Shown here piece by piece: positions 25,797 to 35,541 of a stretch of 64,000 bases of DNA; the first letter of the stretch is position 1; each line of letters begins with the position of its first letter. Source of the DNA: Pseudomonadota bacterium. Its GTDB lineage: Bacteria > Desulfobacterota > Desulfobacteria > Desulfobacterales > RPRI01. The notes below the pieces were generated by a model that did not search any database, was not told the origin of the DNA, and worked only from the letters and a program-made list of their open reading frames with translations. The translations under genes were made by a program, and so were the position numbers. The DNA lies in the NCBI GenBank assembly GCA_018817425.1, contig JAHITX010000100.1:1-64000 (forward strand), in the 5' to 3' direction.

Positions 25797-28598
25797 TCAG
25801 AATGTGTATCCAACTGAAAAGTGAACCTGACCGGAACTTTCTCCTTTTTCCCTGTCAAGCTTATGTCCGTATAGAATTCCGATAGGCCCTATCGGGGTAA
25901 TATATCTAAGCCCCAGTCCGACCGAAGATCGGAATTTATCGGAACCGGCATCAACAAATGTTTTTGACACACTGCCAGTGTCGTAAAATGCAGTCATCTC
26001 AAAATGAGCACCAAGGTCTATCCTTGCTTCAACACTGCCTAAAATTGCACAACGTCCTCCAACAGCATTTCCCTCACTGTCGAACCTGAGCAGGTTTTCT
26101 TCAAATCCTCGAACATCAAGAGCTCCGCCAAGAAAAAAGAGCTGATCCTGGGAAACCTTCCCTTTATTGCCATAAGCTTTGATATATCCGACCCGTCCAC
26201 GTAAAGCCAATGTCAAGGGGGCAAGCGGAGTATAATAATAACGCAGATCATACCGGGATTTAATAAAATCATCAAAAGAGTTTTTCAGGCCTTTTGAAAT
26301 ATCAACATGAAGAGAAGAAAAAATCCCTTTTTTCGGGCGGATAAAAGAATCTCTCGTATTATATATTAAAGAAGGTGTAATAATGAGTATACTGCGCTGA
26401 TCGTATTCATTTTCCGTTATTGAATTTCCAAAAGGAAGAGAGGTGTCTATCCGATACTGGTCTCTTCTCTCCAGGCTGAAATTAAGCCCTGGAGTAATGT
26501 TCTTAAATGGTTTTGGGGAAAAACCCAAAGACGCTCCGATAGCATTGTAACCAAAGTTCTGGTTAAAATCTTCCACTTTTTCCGTGTATAGATTGCTGGA
26601 AGCAGATATGTGTGTGTCAAGAAATCGTGGTTCACTCATACCGATTTCTGCCCTGTAACCGATCTGACTGATTTCTCCGGACATCCACCCGTGTTTGTTC
26701 AATCCAAAAAGATTATGATCTCCCATTGCTGTGCGTGTATAAAATTCTTTTGATGAGTCATAACCGCCGCCCAACTCGATGAAATAGGGTTTCTGTTCTT
26801 CAAGATCTACCATAAGATTGATCAGGTCTTTTTCCTCTTTAAGTCCAAGACTCTTAAAACGTACATCATTGAAGATATCCATATTTCTAATGTTTCTCTG
26901 GCTCAATAGCATTTTTTCCAGGGAGAAGGGTTCGCCAGAACGGATTTCCATTTCTTTTTTGATTATCCGATCCTTTGTTCGAAGATTGCCTGTTAAATAA
27001 ACATCTCCCATTGATACGAATATCCCGTCTGTTATACGGTATGTAATTTGAATTTGCGTTTTGTTATTAGTGAAATTAAGTTCCGTTTTTACTTTTACAT
27101 ATGGGTATCCCTTTTGGGAAATCAACCGGGATAAAGCATTTTCATCTCCTTTGATCATATATTTCTTAAAGGGCTGCTTTTCCTTTAGAGCAATTACTTT
27201 TAAAGCATCATCAGATGACAGTACTCTTGAACCGGTTATCTTAACAGAAGAAACTATGGTTCTAACACCCTCATTGATGAGAATACGGATTTTTACCCGA
27301 CTTTTATTTTGGTCCCATTCCAGCTCGTGTTTAATCTCAGGGCTAATAAAGCCCTCACTGACATAAAACGCCTGTATGCTGGCAATGTCTTCTTCAAAGG
27401 TTTTTGGCATGAAAATTTTTTTTTGTAATATTTCATAGGCTCCGGTAAGCATTTGTTTTCTGATTCTGCTTTCAGTATATGAGGAGTTTCCTTTGATTTC
27501 GATTGAATCGACAATAGCTTGGGGATTTTCTTCAATTAATATACGAATATTCCGGATGGCATTTTCCTTGCCGGATAGTGCTTGTTCTTTTATTTTCACT
27601 TTAGTGGAAAGATAGCCTGAAGATAGGTATCTTTCTTTGATTTTTCTTATACTTCGTTTCAGACCTAAACCATTTCGATTTCCATCACTAAAAATTATCA
27701 GATCCTTTTTTAATGTAAGATCCCAAAAGGCATTGTTTCCATCAAAGAGAATCCGGTAACAGCGCCCTTCATTGATTACCAATTTAACAGCAACTGTTCG
27801 GTTTTTAGTATCCTTGTCAATAACCGGCTGTATTTCTACATCTGCAAAACCATTACTTCTGTAAAACTTTGTCAGTTCATCAACATCTTTTTTAAAATCG
27901 GCTTCAATAAATCTGCCGGAGCTGCCGGGGTACAATGAAGCACGCCATGTTTTCATATTCCATTTGAGTCTTGTAGCGGAAAAATTTTTGTTTCCGGTAA
28001 AGATAAGTTTCTTGAGATTGTAAAAAGGGCCTTTATTAATTCTGACTTTAATTGTGTAGTTAGAATCAACCGGATCTTGTTTTGCAGTAACATTGATCTG
28101 CGGTGCTATATAGCCTTCTTTTTCAAAAAGTTTAACGATTCCTGATTCCTGTTTTTTTAGTTCTTCTTCCACATAAGCATTTCCGGGATATATCGTCATA
28201 GCACCAAGCACATCGCGCTCAAATACAGGGTAACGTCCGTAAATACTGATGTCGTTGATCCAGTCGTAGGGGATAAGATGAAAGAAAAGAATGATATTTC
28301 CATCTTCTTCTTTTGAATCAACACTGATTTCTTTAAAATTTCCGGTCTGTTGTAAAAAACGAATAGATTCATCCAGCAGAACAGGAGAGAATTTATCTCC
28401 CTTTTTAAGTGAAATAAGATTGGCAGCCATTTTCTGAAGACCGGTATCTGTTTTGTTTTCAACCGTAATTCTTATATCTGAAATATTAAGGATATTCTCC
28501 TTTACTAGCTTTGTATCAGAGCAATGAGCAGGAAAAGAAAAAATAACTCCGCTAATCAAACAGATCAAAACTCCATATATTGTACATATTTTTTTCAT
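25797..28598 (-). CDS. Omp85-family outer-membrane protein with multiple POTRA domains (TamA-like)
   Basis: The 933-residue protein has a signal peptide, a long N-terminal part (about 30-590) made of repeated POTRA units (for example FTGNKNFSATRLK, IKGNSSYTESRIRKQML, ITGSRVLSSDDALK, LTGNLRTKDRIIKKEM) and a C-terminal 16-strand barrel with FFLGGALDVRGFEENL and a terminal aromatic residue. It is longer than E. coli TamA (three POTRA) or BamA (five) and may carry six or seven. Its place directly downstream of tamB suggests a TamA-type partner for inserting outer-membrane proteins or moving lipids. Confidence 0.87.
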   Translation of the reverse strand: MKKICTIYGVLICLISGVIFSFPAHCSDTKLVKENILNISDIRITVENKTDTGLQKMAANLISLKKGDKFSPVLLDESIRFLQQTGNFKEISVDSKEEDGNIILFFHLIPYDWINDISIYGRYPVFERDVLGAMTIYPGNAYVEEELKKQESGIVKLFEKEGYIAPQINVTAKQDPVDSNYTIKVRINKGPFYNLKKLIFTGNKNFSATRLKWNMKTWRASLYPGSSGRFIEADFKKDVDELTKFYRSNGFADVEIQPVIDKDTKNRTVAVKLVINEGRCYRILFDGNNAFWDLTLKKDLIIFSDGNRNGLGLKRSIRKIKERYLSSGYLSTKVKIKEQALSGKENAIRNIRILIEENPQAIVDSIEIKGNSSYTESRIRKQMLTGAYEILQKKIFMPKTFEEDIASIQAFYVSEGFISPEIKHELEWDQNKSRVKIRILINEGVRTIVSSVKITGSRVLSSDDALKVIALKEKQPFKKYMIKGDENALSRLISQKGYPYVKVKTELNFTNNKTQIQITYRITDGIFVSMGDVYLTGNLRTKDRIIKKEMEIRSGEPFSLEKMLLSQRNIRNMDIFNDVRFKSLGLKEEKDLINLMVDLEEQKPYFIELGGGYDSSKEFYTRTAMGDHNLFGLNKHGWMSGEISQIGYRAEIGMSEPRFLDTHISASSNLYTEKVEDFNQNFGYNAIGASLGFSPKPFKNITPGLNFSLERRDQYRIDTSLPFGNSITENEYDQRSILIITPSLIYNTRDSFIRPKKGIFSSLHVDISKGLKNSFDDFIKSRYDLRYYYTPLAPLTLALRGRVGYIKAYGNKGKVSQDQLFFLGGALDVRGFEENLLRFDSEGNAVGGRCAILGSVEARIDLGAHFEMTAFYDTGSVSKTFVDAGSDKFRSSVGLGLRYITPIGPIGILYGHKLDREKGESSGQVHFSVGYTF

Positions 28599-28654
28599 AT
28601 AATTTTTATAAGATCTCAGATGGCTATATTAATAGAATGAACTGCTGTTTCTAA

Positions 28655-31600
28655 TTATCGGAATTCCATCCTGTACTTAAGCTCTCCACCGTAGAGTCCA
28701 CTTGTATTCTGGTATCCGCTCAAACGAAGGTTTTGCAAAAGTTTATATTCTGCTATTGCACGCTGGATGAATTCTCCTTTTTCCGATGCTACCGCATATT
28801 TAATTGTCAATCGTTTGGAAAGATCCTTACCTATTGTTACCTTGACATAGCCCTTGGCTTCATCGTTTTTATTATCTGTAGTTTCAACTTCCAGGTAATC
28901 AAGATTTGTGGTTTTTTTTATATCATTACCCAGAGTTGATGCTATCATTTCCGCAAGTACTTGTTCCGTTGATTGGGTAACACCACCCCCGCTTTTAATC
29001 AACTCGCGGCTTGTCTTACCGACCAGCAAGAGAGACAGGATATCTTCACTTTCTTCAGCCGGTTCGGATGTAAGCTTGAGCAATATCGCTTCTCTGGTGC
29101 CTGAAATTTCAAGAAAAATTTTCCATTGCCGTACCTGAACCACACTTTTTATATCAAAGGTAGGATCATTTTCATATGGATTTAAAAAGTCGATAGTTCC
29201 TTTTTTAACCACAAAGACCTTTCGCAGATAATCTACTGTTCCTGATTCGACGGAAGTTCTACCTCTTATCAAAGGGCTATCAGCTGTACCCTGAATTTTA
29301 ATATTTGGTGCAATTTCAAGTTTTGCCAGATTATTTTCAACCCGGAAGAGATTTCTGTGTTTTATATCTACATCAACAGCCATATTTTTTAATAAAGAAG
29401 ATGTGTTTTTCTTCCCCATCATCACTTTTTCACGCTTTTTTTCCGTAAGTTCTTCAAGCAGATTCAGTTTCACATCTTTGTAATACAAGCCATCAATTAG
29501 CACAATTTCACCTTCAACAAGAGATTTATCTTTACTGCCGGAAAGCCTTAGATTTGTATCTATAACTATATCCATCGTATCGGGAATCTGGATTGGAAGA
29601 GCACTGGCTTTAAAGTTGATCTGCCCTTTTCCCGGTTTGAGGTCTTTTAATTCTATTTTGCCATTTATGTTAAATGTCCCGTCATCTAACTTGCCATCAA
29701 TATTTTCAATAAAGATGTCTTTGTGATTAACACGAATAGACCCATTTAAATTATGCAGTTTCTGGAAAAGATAAGGAATAGTAAAAGAAATGTTTTTAAG
29801 ATCTGCTTTGGCGCTGATTTGAGGATTTTTAAATGATCCGCCAAGATCTGCAGAAATATTCAGACCTCCTTTTATATCGGCAAGGTCTTCAATGAATGAA
29901 CCGACAATTGATACCGGGATATCACCACGGGCATGTACATCTAAAGGTCCGTTTAGCCTGCCTGTTCCGTTAATGGTAACTTTCGCATTATCCATAAAAA
30001 ATAAATTGAAAGCAGGAATCAATAACTTGCCGTTTTGATATGACAGGTTTGCATCCTTTGCATTAACTGCTTTATTGTTTCCAAAGGATAGTTCCATATC
30101 TGAAATATTTGCACGAGCGCTTATGTTTTCAAGGTTTTTTGCATTTCCTTGTGCTTCAAAGCTACCGGTAAGTTTTCCCGACCAGTCCGGATATCCGGCC
30201 ATGCTAAGATAAGGTAAAAGATCGGAATGATCAAAAACTGCGTTTATATCAAAAGTACTGCTTTTAAGATTCATTTTGCCATTTGCCTGAAAACCAAGAT
30301 CGGTGTTGCAACGGATAATATTTTGGTTCAGATTAAAATTTATTATAGAATCTTTAAAGTCTTGCCCCTTCAAATTTAACCGGGTTATAAATATTTTGCC
30401 TGAAAGCATGGGATGATCTAAAGACCCTTCACCGGAAATATCAATACGAAGTCTTCCTTCGACAAGGTCTTGCTTGCGGATAGCTTCAATTGAACTTAAG
30501 GAAATATTTTCCGATATAAGATTTATCTGGTATTTCTTATCGAAAGAAATCCAGGCTTCTCCTGTGATGCTTTCTCCGGGTGCAATCTGGATAGTAAGAG
30601 GCTTAACCTTAATGGTATCTCCGTCCAGTTCAGGATTCAGTTTAACCTCATGTATAGGTTGTCCTGCAATTATGAGATCTTGGCCCAGGATATTAAACCT
30701 TCCGCGAAGTTCTTTCCACGCACCTTCTACTTGACCTTTTATAAATAAAGACCCCTTAAAATCTTTATGGAAATCACTTAGAAAAATTGAAGCTTTTTCT
30801 ATATTAAGGTTTGTGCCTAAAGACGTATCAAGTGATTTTGGTTTAAACACATGAACTGTACCTGAAGCATTTAAAAAAGAATTTTTGTTAACTAACTTAA
30901 GCTCACTGATATGAAGAATTCCGGAGTTGTCCATGCCGCCCTTAAGCCAGACATCGCCAATAGATATACCTCGAATATAAAGTGCTTCCGATTTTGCATC
31001 ACAGACAAATACCGGTGCTTTTGCAAATCCGGAAACCGCTGCATCCAGCCAAATACTGCCTTTAATATCTTTAATACCCAATGGAGATAATGCTGGCAAG
31101 AGATCAGGGGCAGTGAGTAACACCTTACCGTCAAGAGCCTGGGAAATTATATTGTATTGACCGTCTGCCCGAAATTCCGTTTTACCGGAACTAAACTGTA
31201 CCTGTTTAAGAGTTGCTATGCCCTGACTCAGATCGGCCTTTCCTGAAAAAAGCAGGTTAACAGGTGCTGCAAGCCTATCAATTGTAACCCCTTGTCCCTG
31301 AACTTTCCAGTCGGCAAAGGCTTTGGCAGACCGAGGTTCAATTCCTTTGCCTCGGATTGAAATATTAGATTGAATCAAACCTCGCATCTTTTTGCCATCA
31401 AGGCTTATTTTTTCCAGGTTTATCTTTTTCCCGTCAAGAACAATGTCGTAAGTAAGCTCATCGGGATAGCTTTTATCAGATATAAAGCCTTCAGGAAAAA
31501 CCTTCATAAGATCAATTGTCCCGCTAAGATCTATCTGACCACCACCTGCCCTTAAGCTGCATGGTTTAAACATTACAAGACGATTCTTTAATGAAAACAA

Positions 31601-32542
31601 AATATCCGCTCGTTCAATTTTATGCCCGGCAACAATACCGCCATAATAATTTACTTTTCCCGAAACTTCAGGATTGTTTATATATCCTTTTGCCTCAAGA
31701 TGGGAACGGATTTGGCCGTTATATAAACCTTCGATTCCAAGGACATTTTGCAATTTGGACAAAGCTATGTCAAAATCCCCGGCAAGATCTATTGACGGCT
31801 TATCAAATACATTAGTTATGTGTCCGGCTATATCTATATGAGAATTGCCGGAAGTAACTTGCAGATTCAAAGAAGAAATTATTTCTTTAGCAAACGATGC
31901 TTCAAGATTGATGGGACCAAATGTAAGATTGGAGGACTTGCGAACCATATTTCCGGTTTTTATTTTCAGGTCAAAGGAGCCTGTCTTTTGAGGCCAATCA
32001 CCGTTTGCTATAAGATCTATGCCATTTGCAGTAATTGACATAGCCGAATCCGGAAATTCGAACTGAAATTTTCCATTTATCAGGTTGGAATTTTCCAGAC
32101 GAATTTTATATTCTACCGGTTTTTCAGGTTCAGCCGCTTTTGGATTTTTGACAGATGATAGGGCGTTTGTCAGATTAAGATTGCCGCTTTTATCCGGACG
32201 AAGCAAAACCCAAGGATTTTCTATTGTGAGTTGTCTTACAATCAGGCAGCCTTTTAAAAAAGAGTCCCATGAGATATCTATAAAAAGCCTTTTTATACCT
32301 GCAATATCTTTTAAGCTGTAATCCTTTAAATTAACATGATCTATTTCGAGTTGTCCCTTAAACAAAGAAAGCCGCAGATTATCGAAACTGATAGAGCCTT
32401 TAATCTGTTTATCTATTTGTGATTCAATAAAACGTTTGCCGAAATCCGTTTGAATAGAAAAAATCAATCCTGCAATTCCTATTATTAATAGAAAAAATAA
32501 GGCAGCAATACTGATCAATATAATTTTAAATTTCTTTGGCAT
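28655..32542 (-). CDS. tamB: TamB-like AsmA-family translocation/assembly protein
   Basis: From the ATG at 32542 the product has 1295 residues: an N-terminal membrane helix (KIILISIAALFFLLIIGIAGL), a very long repetitive beta-rich body typical of bridge-like lipid transfer proteins, and a C-terminal DUF490/TamB domain with SGTREAILLKLTSEP and LLVGKTSRELI. It would span the periplasm between the inner membrane and the Omp85 partner encoded 56 bases downstream. A longer start at 32587 adds 15 residues and lacks a better ribosome site; the later start gives the usual short basic head before the helix. Confidence 0.9.
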   Translation of the reverse strand: MPKKFKIILISIAALFFLLIIGIAGLIFSIQTDFGKRFIESQIDKQIKGSISFDNLRLSLFKGQLEIDHVNLKDYSLKDIAGIKRLFIDISWDSFLKGCLIVRQLTIENPWVLLRPDKSGNLNLTNALSSVKNPKAAEPEKPVEYKIRLENSNLINGKFQFEFPDSAMSITANGIDLIANGDWPQKTGSFDLKIKTGNMVRKSSNLTFGPINLEASFAKEIISSLNLQVTSGNSHIDIAGHITNVFDKPSIDLAGDFDIALSKLQNVLGIEGLYNGQIRSHLEAKGYINNPEVSGKVNYYGGIVAGHKIERADILFSLKNRLVMFKPCSLRAGGGQIDLSGTIDLMKVFPEGFISDKSYPDELTYDIVLDGKKINLEKISLDGKKMRGLIQSNISIRGKGIEPRSAKAFADWKVQGQGVTIDRLAAPVNLLFSGKADLSQGIATLKQVQFSSGKTEFRADGQYNIISQALDGKVLLTAPDLLPALSPLGIKDIKGSIWLDAAVSGFAKAPVFVCDAKSEALYIRGISIGDVWLKGGMDNSGILHISELKLVNKNSFLNASGTVHVFKPKSLDTSLGTNLNIEKASIFLSDFHKDFKGSLFIKGQVEGAWKELRGRFNILGQDLIIAGQPIHEVKLNPELDGDTIKVKPLTIQIAPGESITGEAWISFDKKYQINLISENISLSSIEAIRKQDLVEGRLRIDISGEGSLDHPMLSGKIFITRLNLKGQDFKDSIINFNLNQNIIRCNTDLGFQANGKMNLKSSTFDINAVFDHSDLLPYLSMAGYPDWSGKLTGSFEAQGNAKNLENISARANISDMELSFGNNKAVNAKDANLSYQNGKLLIPAFNLFFMDNAKVTINGTGRLNGPLDVHARGDIPVSIVGSFIEDLADIKGGLNISADLGGSFKNPQISAKADLKNISFTIPYLFQKLHNLNGSIRVNHKDIFIENIDGKLDDGTFNINGKIELKDLKPGKGQINFKASALPIQIPDTMDIVIDTNLRLSGSKDKSLVEGEIVLIDGLYYKDVKLNLLEELTEKKREKVMMGKKNTSSLLKNMAVDVDIKHRNLFRVENNLAKLEIAPNIKIQGTADSPLIRGRTSVESGTVDYLRKVFVVKKGTIDFLNPYENDPTFDIKSVVQVRQWKIFLEISGTREAILLKLTSEPAEESEDILSLLLVGKTSRELIKSGGGVTQSTEQVLAEMIASTLGNDIKKTTNLDYLEVETTDNKNDEAKGYVKVTIGKDLSKRLTIKYAVASEKGEFIQRAIAEYKLLQNLRLSGYQNTSGLYGGELKYRMEFR

Positions 32543-32567
32543 ATATGTTTCTATGAAATAAATTACA

Positions 32568-32602
32568 AAGCCTGATGAACTTGTCAAATGTCCATCAGGC
32601 TT
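32568..32602 (-). terminator. Hairpin before tamB, possible terminator
   Basis: AAGCCTGATG (32568-32577) pairs with CATCAGGCTT (32593-32602). Read leftward it is followed by a T-rich stretch (TTTGTAATTTATTT), so it could end transcription from the lipoprotein genes. It lies just upstream of and partly under the longest tamB frame, which favours the shorter tamB start. Confidence 0.35.
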
Positions 32603-32939
32603 AAAAAGATTAATTAATCGAATCCTTTGAACATGTTAGTTGCTGGCACTATATTTATGGATATTAGGTAGTTATTAATAGTACTAATAATTGTGCCAAT
32701 GTCAAGCAGCAATTTGAATAGAATGGAATCGAAAATCTTCGCTTAGCAAAACGCACGAACATATCTTGCTGAAGACATATATTGACATTAGGAAGTCATA
32801 TCCGACAAAGCTGGAGGTATAAATTTATGAACCGCTCAAAGCGGATTAAAATTGTTGAACCACCTGCAAATCTTATGCAGGCAATGCTAAGATAGGAAAG
32901 TTGTTAATGTGATGGATTTTGATCTTTCTAATAGCTTAA

Positions 32940-32983
32940 AGCAATCTTATTCCCCGCTGCAAGTAACGGGGAATAAGATTGCT
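32940..32983. repeat. Perfect 17-bp inverted repeat
   Basis: AGCAATCTTATTCCCCG (32940-32956) and its exact complement (32967-32983) flank a 10-base loop. It lies 44 bases beyond the end of the minus-strand lipoprotein gene. There is no clear T run on either side, so it is not a textbook terminator. Confidence 0.7.
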
Positions 32984-33026
32984 GTTGTGATTCAAAATAT
33001 GAGAGTCTTTCTGTTGCCATAGGTTA

Positions 33027-33380
33027 CTAATTGGCTTTTAAAATATCCGTTCCTTTGTTGTAACCAAAAAAGAAGATGTCAAATGCAAAAGGGATATTAA
33101 ACCTGATATCTGCATCGGTTAAAATTTCCCCTGAACCTTGTTGTTGTGCTTGTTGCAGGTAAACATCAATTTCCGGTGCAGGGCGAAAATTATAATTGCC
33201 AAAATACCAACCACCTCTAGGGAATTCTTTTGCCAAATTTCGATGTTCGGGGGTGGTTATTTTTCCTTCAGGCCTTTCCAAAGCAAGGTATTTTAATGGT
33301 AGTGGGTCAGTAGAGGCACAACTGTAAAATAAACAGGAACTCAAGAATAAAGCACCACAGATAGTTAAAAATCTTTTCAT
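33027..33380 (-). CDS. Small lipoprotein, family unknown
   Basis: The 117-residue protein has a lipoprotein-type signal peptide (MKRFLTICGALFLSSCLFYSCAS; a lipobox cysteine at about residue 16 or 21). The mature part is rich in aromatic and charged residues (GGWYFGNYNFRPAPE) and ends with FDIFFFGYNKGTDILKAN. Its start overlaps the stop of the upstream lipoprotein gene by one base (TAATG), so the two are coupled. Function unknown; probably envelope. Confidence 0.65.
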   Translation of the reverse strand: MKRFLTICGALFLSSCLFYSCASTDPLPLKYLALERPEGKITTPEHRNLAKEFPRGGWYFGNYNFRPAPEIDVYLQQAQQQGSGEILTDADIRFNIPFAFDIFFFGYNKGTDILKAN

Positions 33381-33760
33381 TATTCACCCCCTGAGCTATA
33401 TTGCGTTTGAAGGTTTTCATCTTCTGAAGATGAAAGCATTTTACTACTCAAAGCTGTACCACTGACTTTAATATAATTTGATCTCACAAAGAGCCCGGTT
33501 TCGGTGGTTACCTGGGCATCAATAATAGTATCGTATGTTGTACCCTTCAAAGCATTCCGAACTGCTTCAGATAGATAATAAGGATCTGCCCCAATTTTAC
33601 ATTGATCAGTTCCGGTAACGGTGGGGCCCGATATGTTTTGGGGAATTATTTTACCTTCCAAATCTCCAAATGACATCAATCCCACTTGGCATGTTTTCTG
33701 ATGCCCACATCCAACAAATAAAATTGCCAACAGAATTAGTAAGCCGCCTCTTATTTTCAC
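33380..33760 (-). CDS. Small lipoprotein, family unknown
   Basis: The 126-residue protein has a signal peptide with lipobox AILFVGCG (Cys about residue 18). It contains YYLSEAVRNALKGTTYDTIIDAQVTTETGLFVRSNYIKVSGTAL, which looks like a compact alpha/beta domain often seen in small outer-membrane-linked lipoproteins. A GAGGAGG-type site precedes the ATG. It is the first gene of a two-gene unit. Confidence 0.65.
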   Translation of the reverse strand: MKIRGGLLILLAILFVGCGHQKTCQVGLMSFGDLEGKIIPQNISGPTVTGTDQCKIGADPYYLSEAVRNALKGTTYDTIIDAQVTTETGLFVRSNYIKVSGTALSSKMLSSSEDENLQTQYSSGGE

Positions 33761-34681
33761 TCATTCCTCCTCATTCATAAGTGTTCTTTTAAATTACTCT
33801 GTGTTCCTTATCCAGAATATGCCCTTAACTCTACAACAAATATATTGAACAACTACTCCTCATAGCGGCAAAACTTGAGGTTGTCAATATTGAAACTTAA
33901 GCGGTGTCCGAGTTAGCAAGTGTAGACTGACATGTCATTAAAAAAGAGACCATTTTTAATAAGGGGATGTTTTTTCTCTTGACGAGCCCTATAATAGTTG
34001 ACCCCAATCCCCCACTTTTTTTGCAAACATAATTGACTTATAGCCCTGCTTTAGACATTATTTAGAGCTCCCAGGATTTTAGAATTGAAAGAAAAATCTC
34101 TGGCAAATTCCTTTCAGGGCATTTTTTACTGCATTCTGATAGGAACTCTTAATATTCAGATTAAATGGAACTTGATAGGTTGTATTGGTCGTTTCTGAAA
34201 GGAGCACGCATCATCTCCTTTAGCCTTTATAAGATCAATGTCAGCAATAATTGTACTGATTAATGCTGTTTTAGGAGCAAGTGAGCCAATGTCTGGGAGA
34301 ACATGGCTATAGATCCAGAATTTCTTGAGTTGCACTTTGATAAGGATATCATAAGCATCGGACTCGCTAATAGATATTTATATTGTTTGGCTACTTCAAG
34401 TTTCTGAGCAATTTTGAAGACAACATGGCTTCTTGTGTTTTTTAGAAGAGGTCTTGCAAGACTTTCTGATAGATCTTATCCCAATTCAGTGTATCCCAAG
34501 GCCCTGATCCTTCACCTTTTACTGTTTCCACCCAATAGGTTTTTTAAAACAAAAGCATGCGGGCAACCATTGAATAAAGAGCTTTGATAAAAGAAGCCGG
34601 GGTGGAATGTCCTTTGTCAGATATTCCTGCGAAAAATGGCAAAAGGGGCCGGATAAGAAGTCAAATAAATTATATCTTTTC
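33761..34681. other. Degenerate non-genic region
   Basis: No intact gene is seen. On the minus strand between about 34590 and 34170, stretches read like decayed coding sequence: SGPWDTLNWDKIYQKVLQDLF, closed by TAA and continuing in frame after it, and in another frame SDAYDILIKVQLKKFWIYSH. Stops and frame changes break all of them. The original gene is not recognised. Confidence 0.4.
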
Positions 34682-34823
34682 GAGCCAGTTTCAAAACGCC
34701 CCATTTTGGCCGATCTCTGCGTTGGGCTCAAATTTCAATCCTCGAAATACTCAATGTATTCCTGTGGTTGAAATTTTCGCCCGCCTTGAGCTTGACCAAA
34801 CTGAAACATTTTGAAAGTGGCTC
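34682..34823 (+). repeat. 142-bp MITE-like element, copy 1
   Basis: The element starts GAGCCAGTTTCAAAACG and ends with the near-complement (CATTTTGAAAGTGGCTC), giving terminal inverted repeats of about 17 bases. A second copy in reverse orientation at 45147-45288 has the same length and differs at only about four positions by eye. It contains no transposase. A small minus-strand frame across it (ending QPQEYIEYFED) is a by-product of the repeat. Confidence 0.8.
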
Positions 34824-34918
34824 TTTTTATTTGAAATTTTCCACATATATGTGTACATATAATTATTAGCAATAAAATTATTCTTGGAGGAATAATATGG
34901 GACAAGTCACAATATAAA

Positions 34919-35110
34919 GGATGCCAAAAGCATCGAAATTCTTTCCTCTGCAATCAGAATTATCATTTTGCGCATGGCATCAAACAACAGATTTGTGTCA
35001 TTCGGATAATGTACATCTGTTTCCACGACAAAAGAATCACAGCTGCCTCAAGGTTCCTAAAACCAGTATCTTCCACAGATCCATACCCGTTCTTCCAATT
35101 TTATGACATG
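34919..35110 (-). pseudogene. ISNCY-like transposase remnant
   Basis: On the minus strand, GMDLWKILVLGTLRQL (35087-35040) and, in another frame, VVETDVHYPNDTNLLFDAM (35029 downward) match my memory of ISNCY-family transposases, where a DLW-ILVLG block and a TDVH-P-D-NLL catalytic block are conserved. The segment between them is missing and frames shift, so the gene is dead. Confidence 0.6.
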
Positions 35111-35260
35111 CTTTCGGTACAATCCGTATTTATCTTCCAAATCAATCGATTACTATTTGCCGGTCAAACACTAAATATACAATCTGTTGTGACGGTTTGC
35201 CAAAGATACGCAATATAAAGTATCTATCCATAACTATATATAAATTATATATAATTTTGC

Positions 35261-35288
35261 TTGACTAATATAAATTAAACTGTAGATT
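35261..35288 (+). promoter_or_regulatory. Candidate sigma70-type promoter for the XRE-pil operon
   Basis: TTGACT (35261-35266) and TAGATT (35283-35288) are 16 bases apart, with TG just before the -10 box. An AT-only near-palindrome lies immediately upstream (about 35233-35255). The first gene starts at 35309. No other promoter-like pair stands out here. Confidence 0.4.
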
Positions 35289-35308
35289 TTAAATAAAGGT
35301 GAACTAAA

Positions 35309-35527
35309 ATGTATCAGGATGTACGATCAATGGCAAAGAATTCATTAAAAAAAATCAGGGAATCTCTTATGATGAGTAAAGCGGAACTTGCCAGAAAGGC
35401 AAATGTTTCTTCTATTACAATTTCCCGTATTGAAGAAGGTATGCCTTGTCGTATGGAGACAAAACGAAAAATAATACTGGCAATGGGCTTTAGTCTTTCC
35501 GATAAAAACAAAATATTTGACGATTGA
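35309..35527 (+). CDS. Small XRE/Cro-type HTH regulator
   Basis: The 72-residue protein is almost only a helix-turn-helix: SLKKIRESLMMSKAELARKANVSS followed by ITISRIEEG. It has no ligand domain. AGGTGA lies 6-7 bases before the ATG. It is 14 bases upstream of pilM and so appears to be the first gene of the pilus operon, which suggests it regulates it; this is inference from position. Confidence 0.8.
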   Translation: MYQDVRSMAKNSLKKIRESLMMSKAELARKANVSSITISRIEEGMPCRMETKRKIILAMGFSLSDKNKIFDD

Positions 35528-35541
35528 GATGAGAGTGTCTT

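Larger units (their letters stand above)
32543..33026. other. Gene-poor interval upstream of tamB
   Basis: This 484-base stretch holds no supported gene. It contains two hairpins (annotated separately) and a 22-codon frame at 32827-32895 (MNRSKRIKIVEPPANLMQAM) with a GGAGG site, too short to call. It probably also holds the tamB promoter on the minus strand, which I could not place with confidence. Confidence 0.5.

Noticed and set aside
34735-34953. Minus-strand ORF ending in QPQEYIEYFED, and a similar + strand ORF at 45011-45235
   Set aside because: Both ends are encoded by the 142-bp repeat and the upstream parts are unrelated; no ribosome site. Read as part of the repeat, not a gene.
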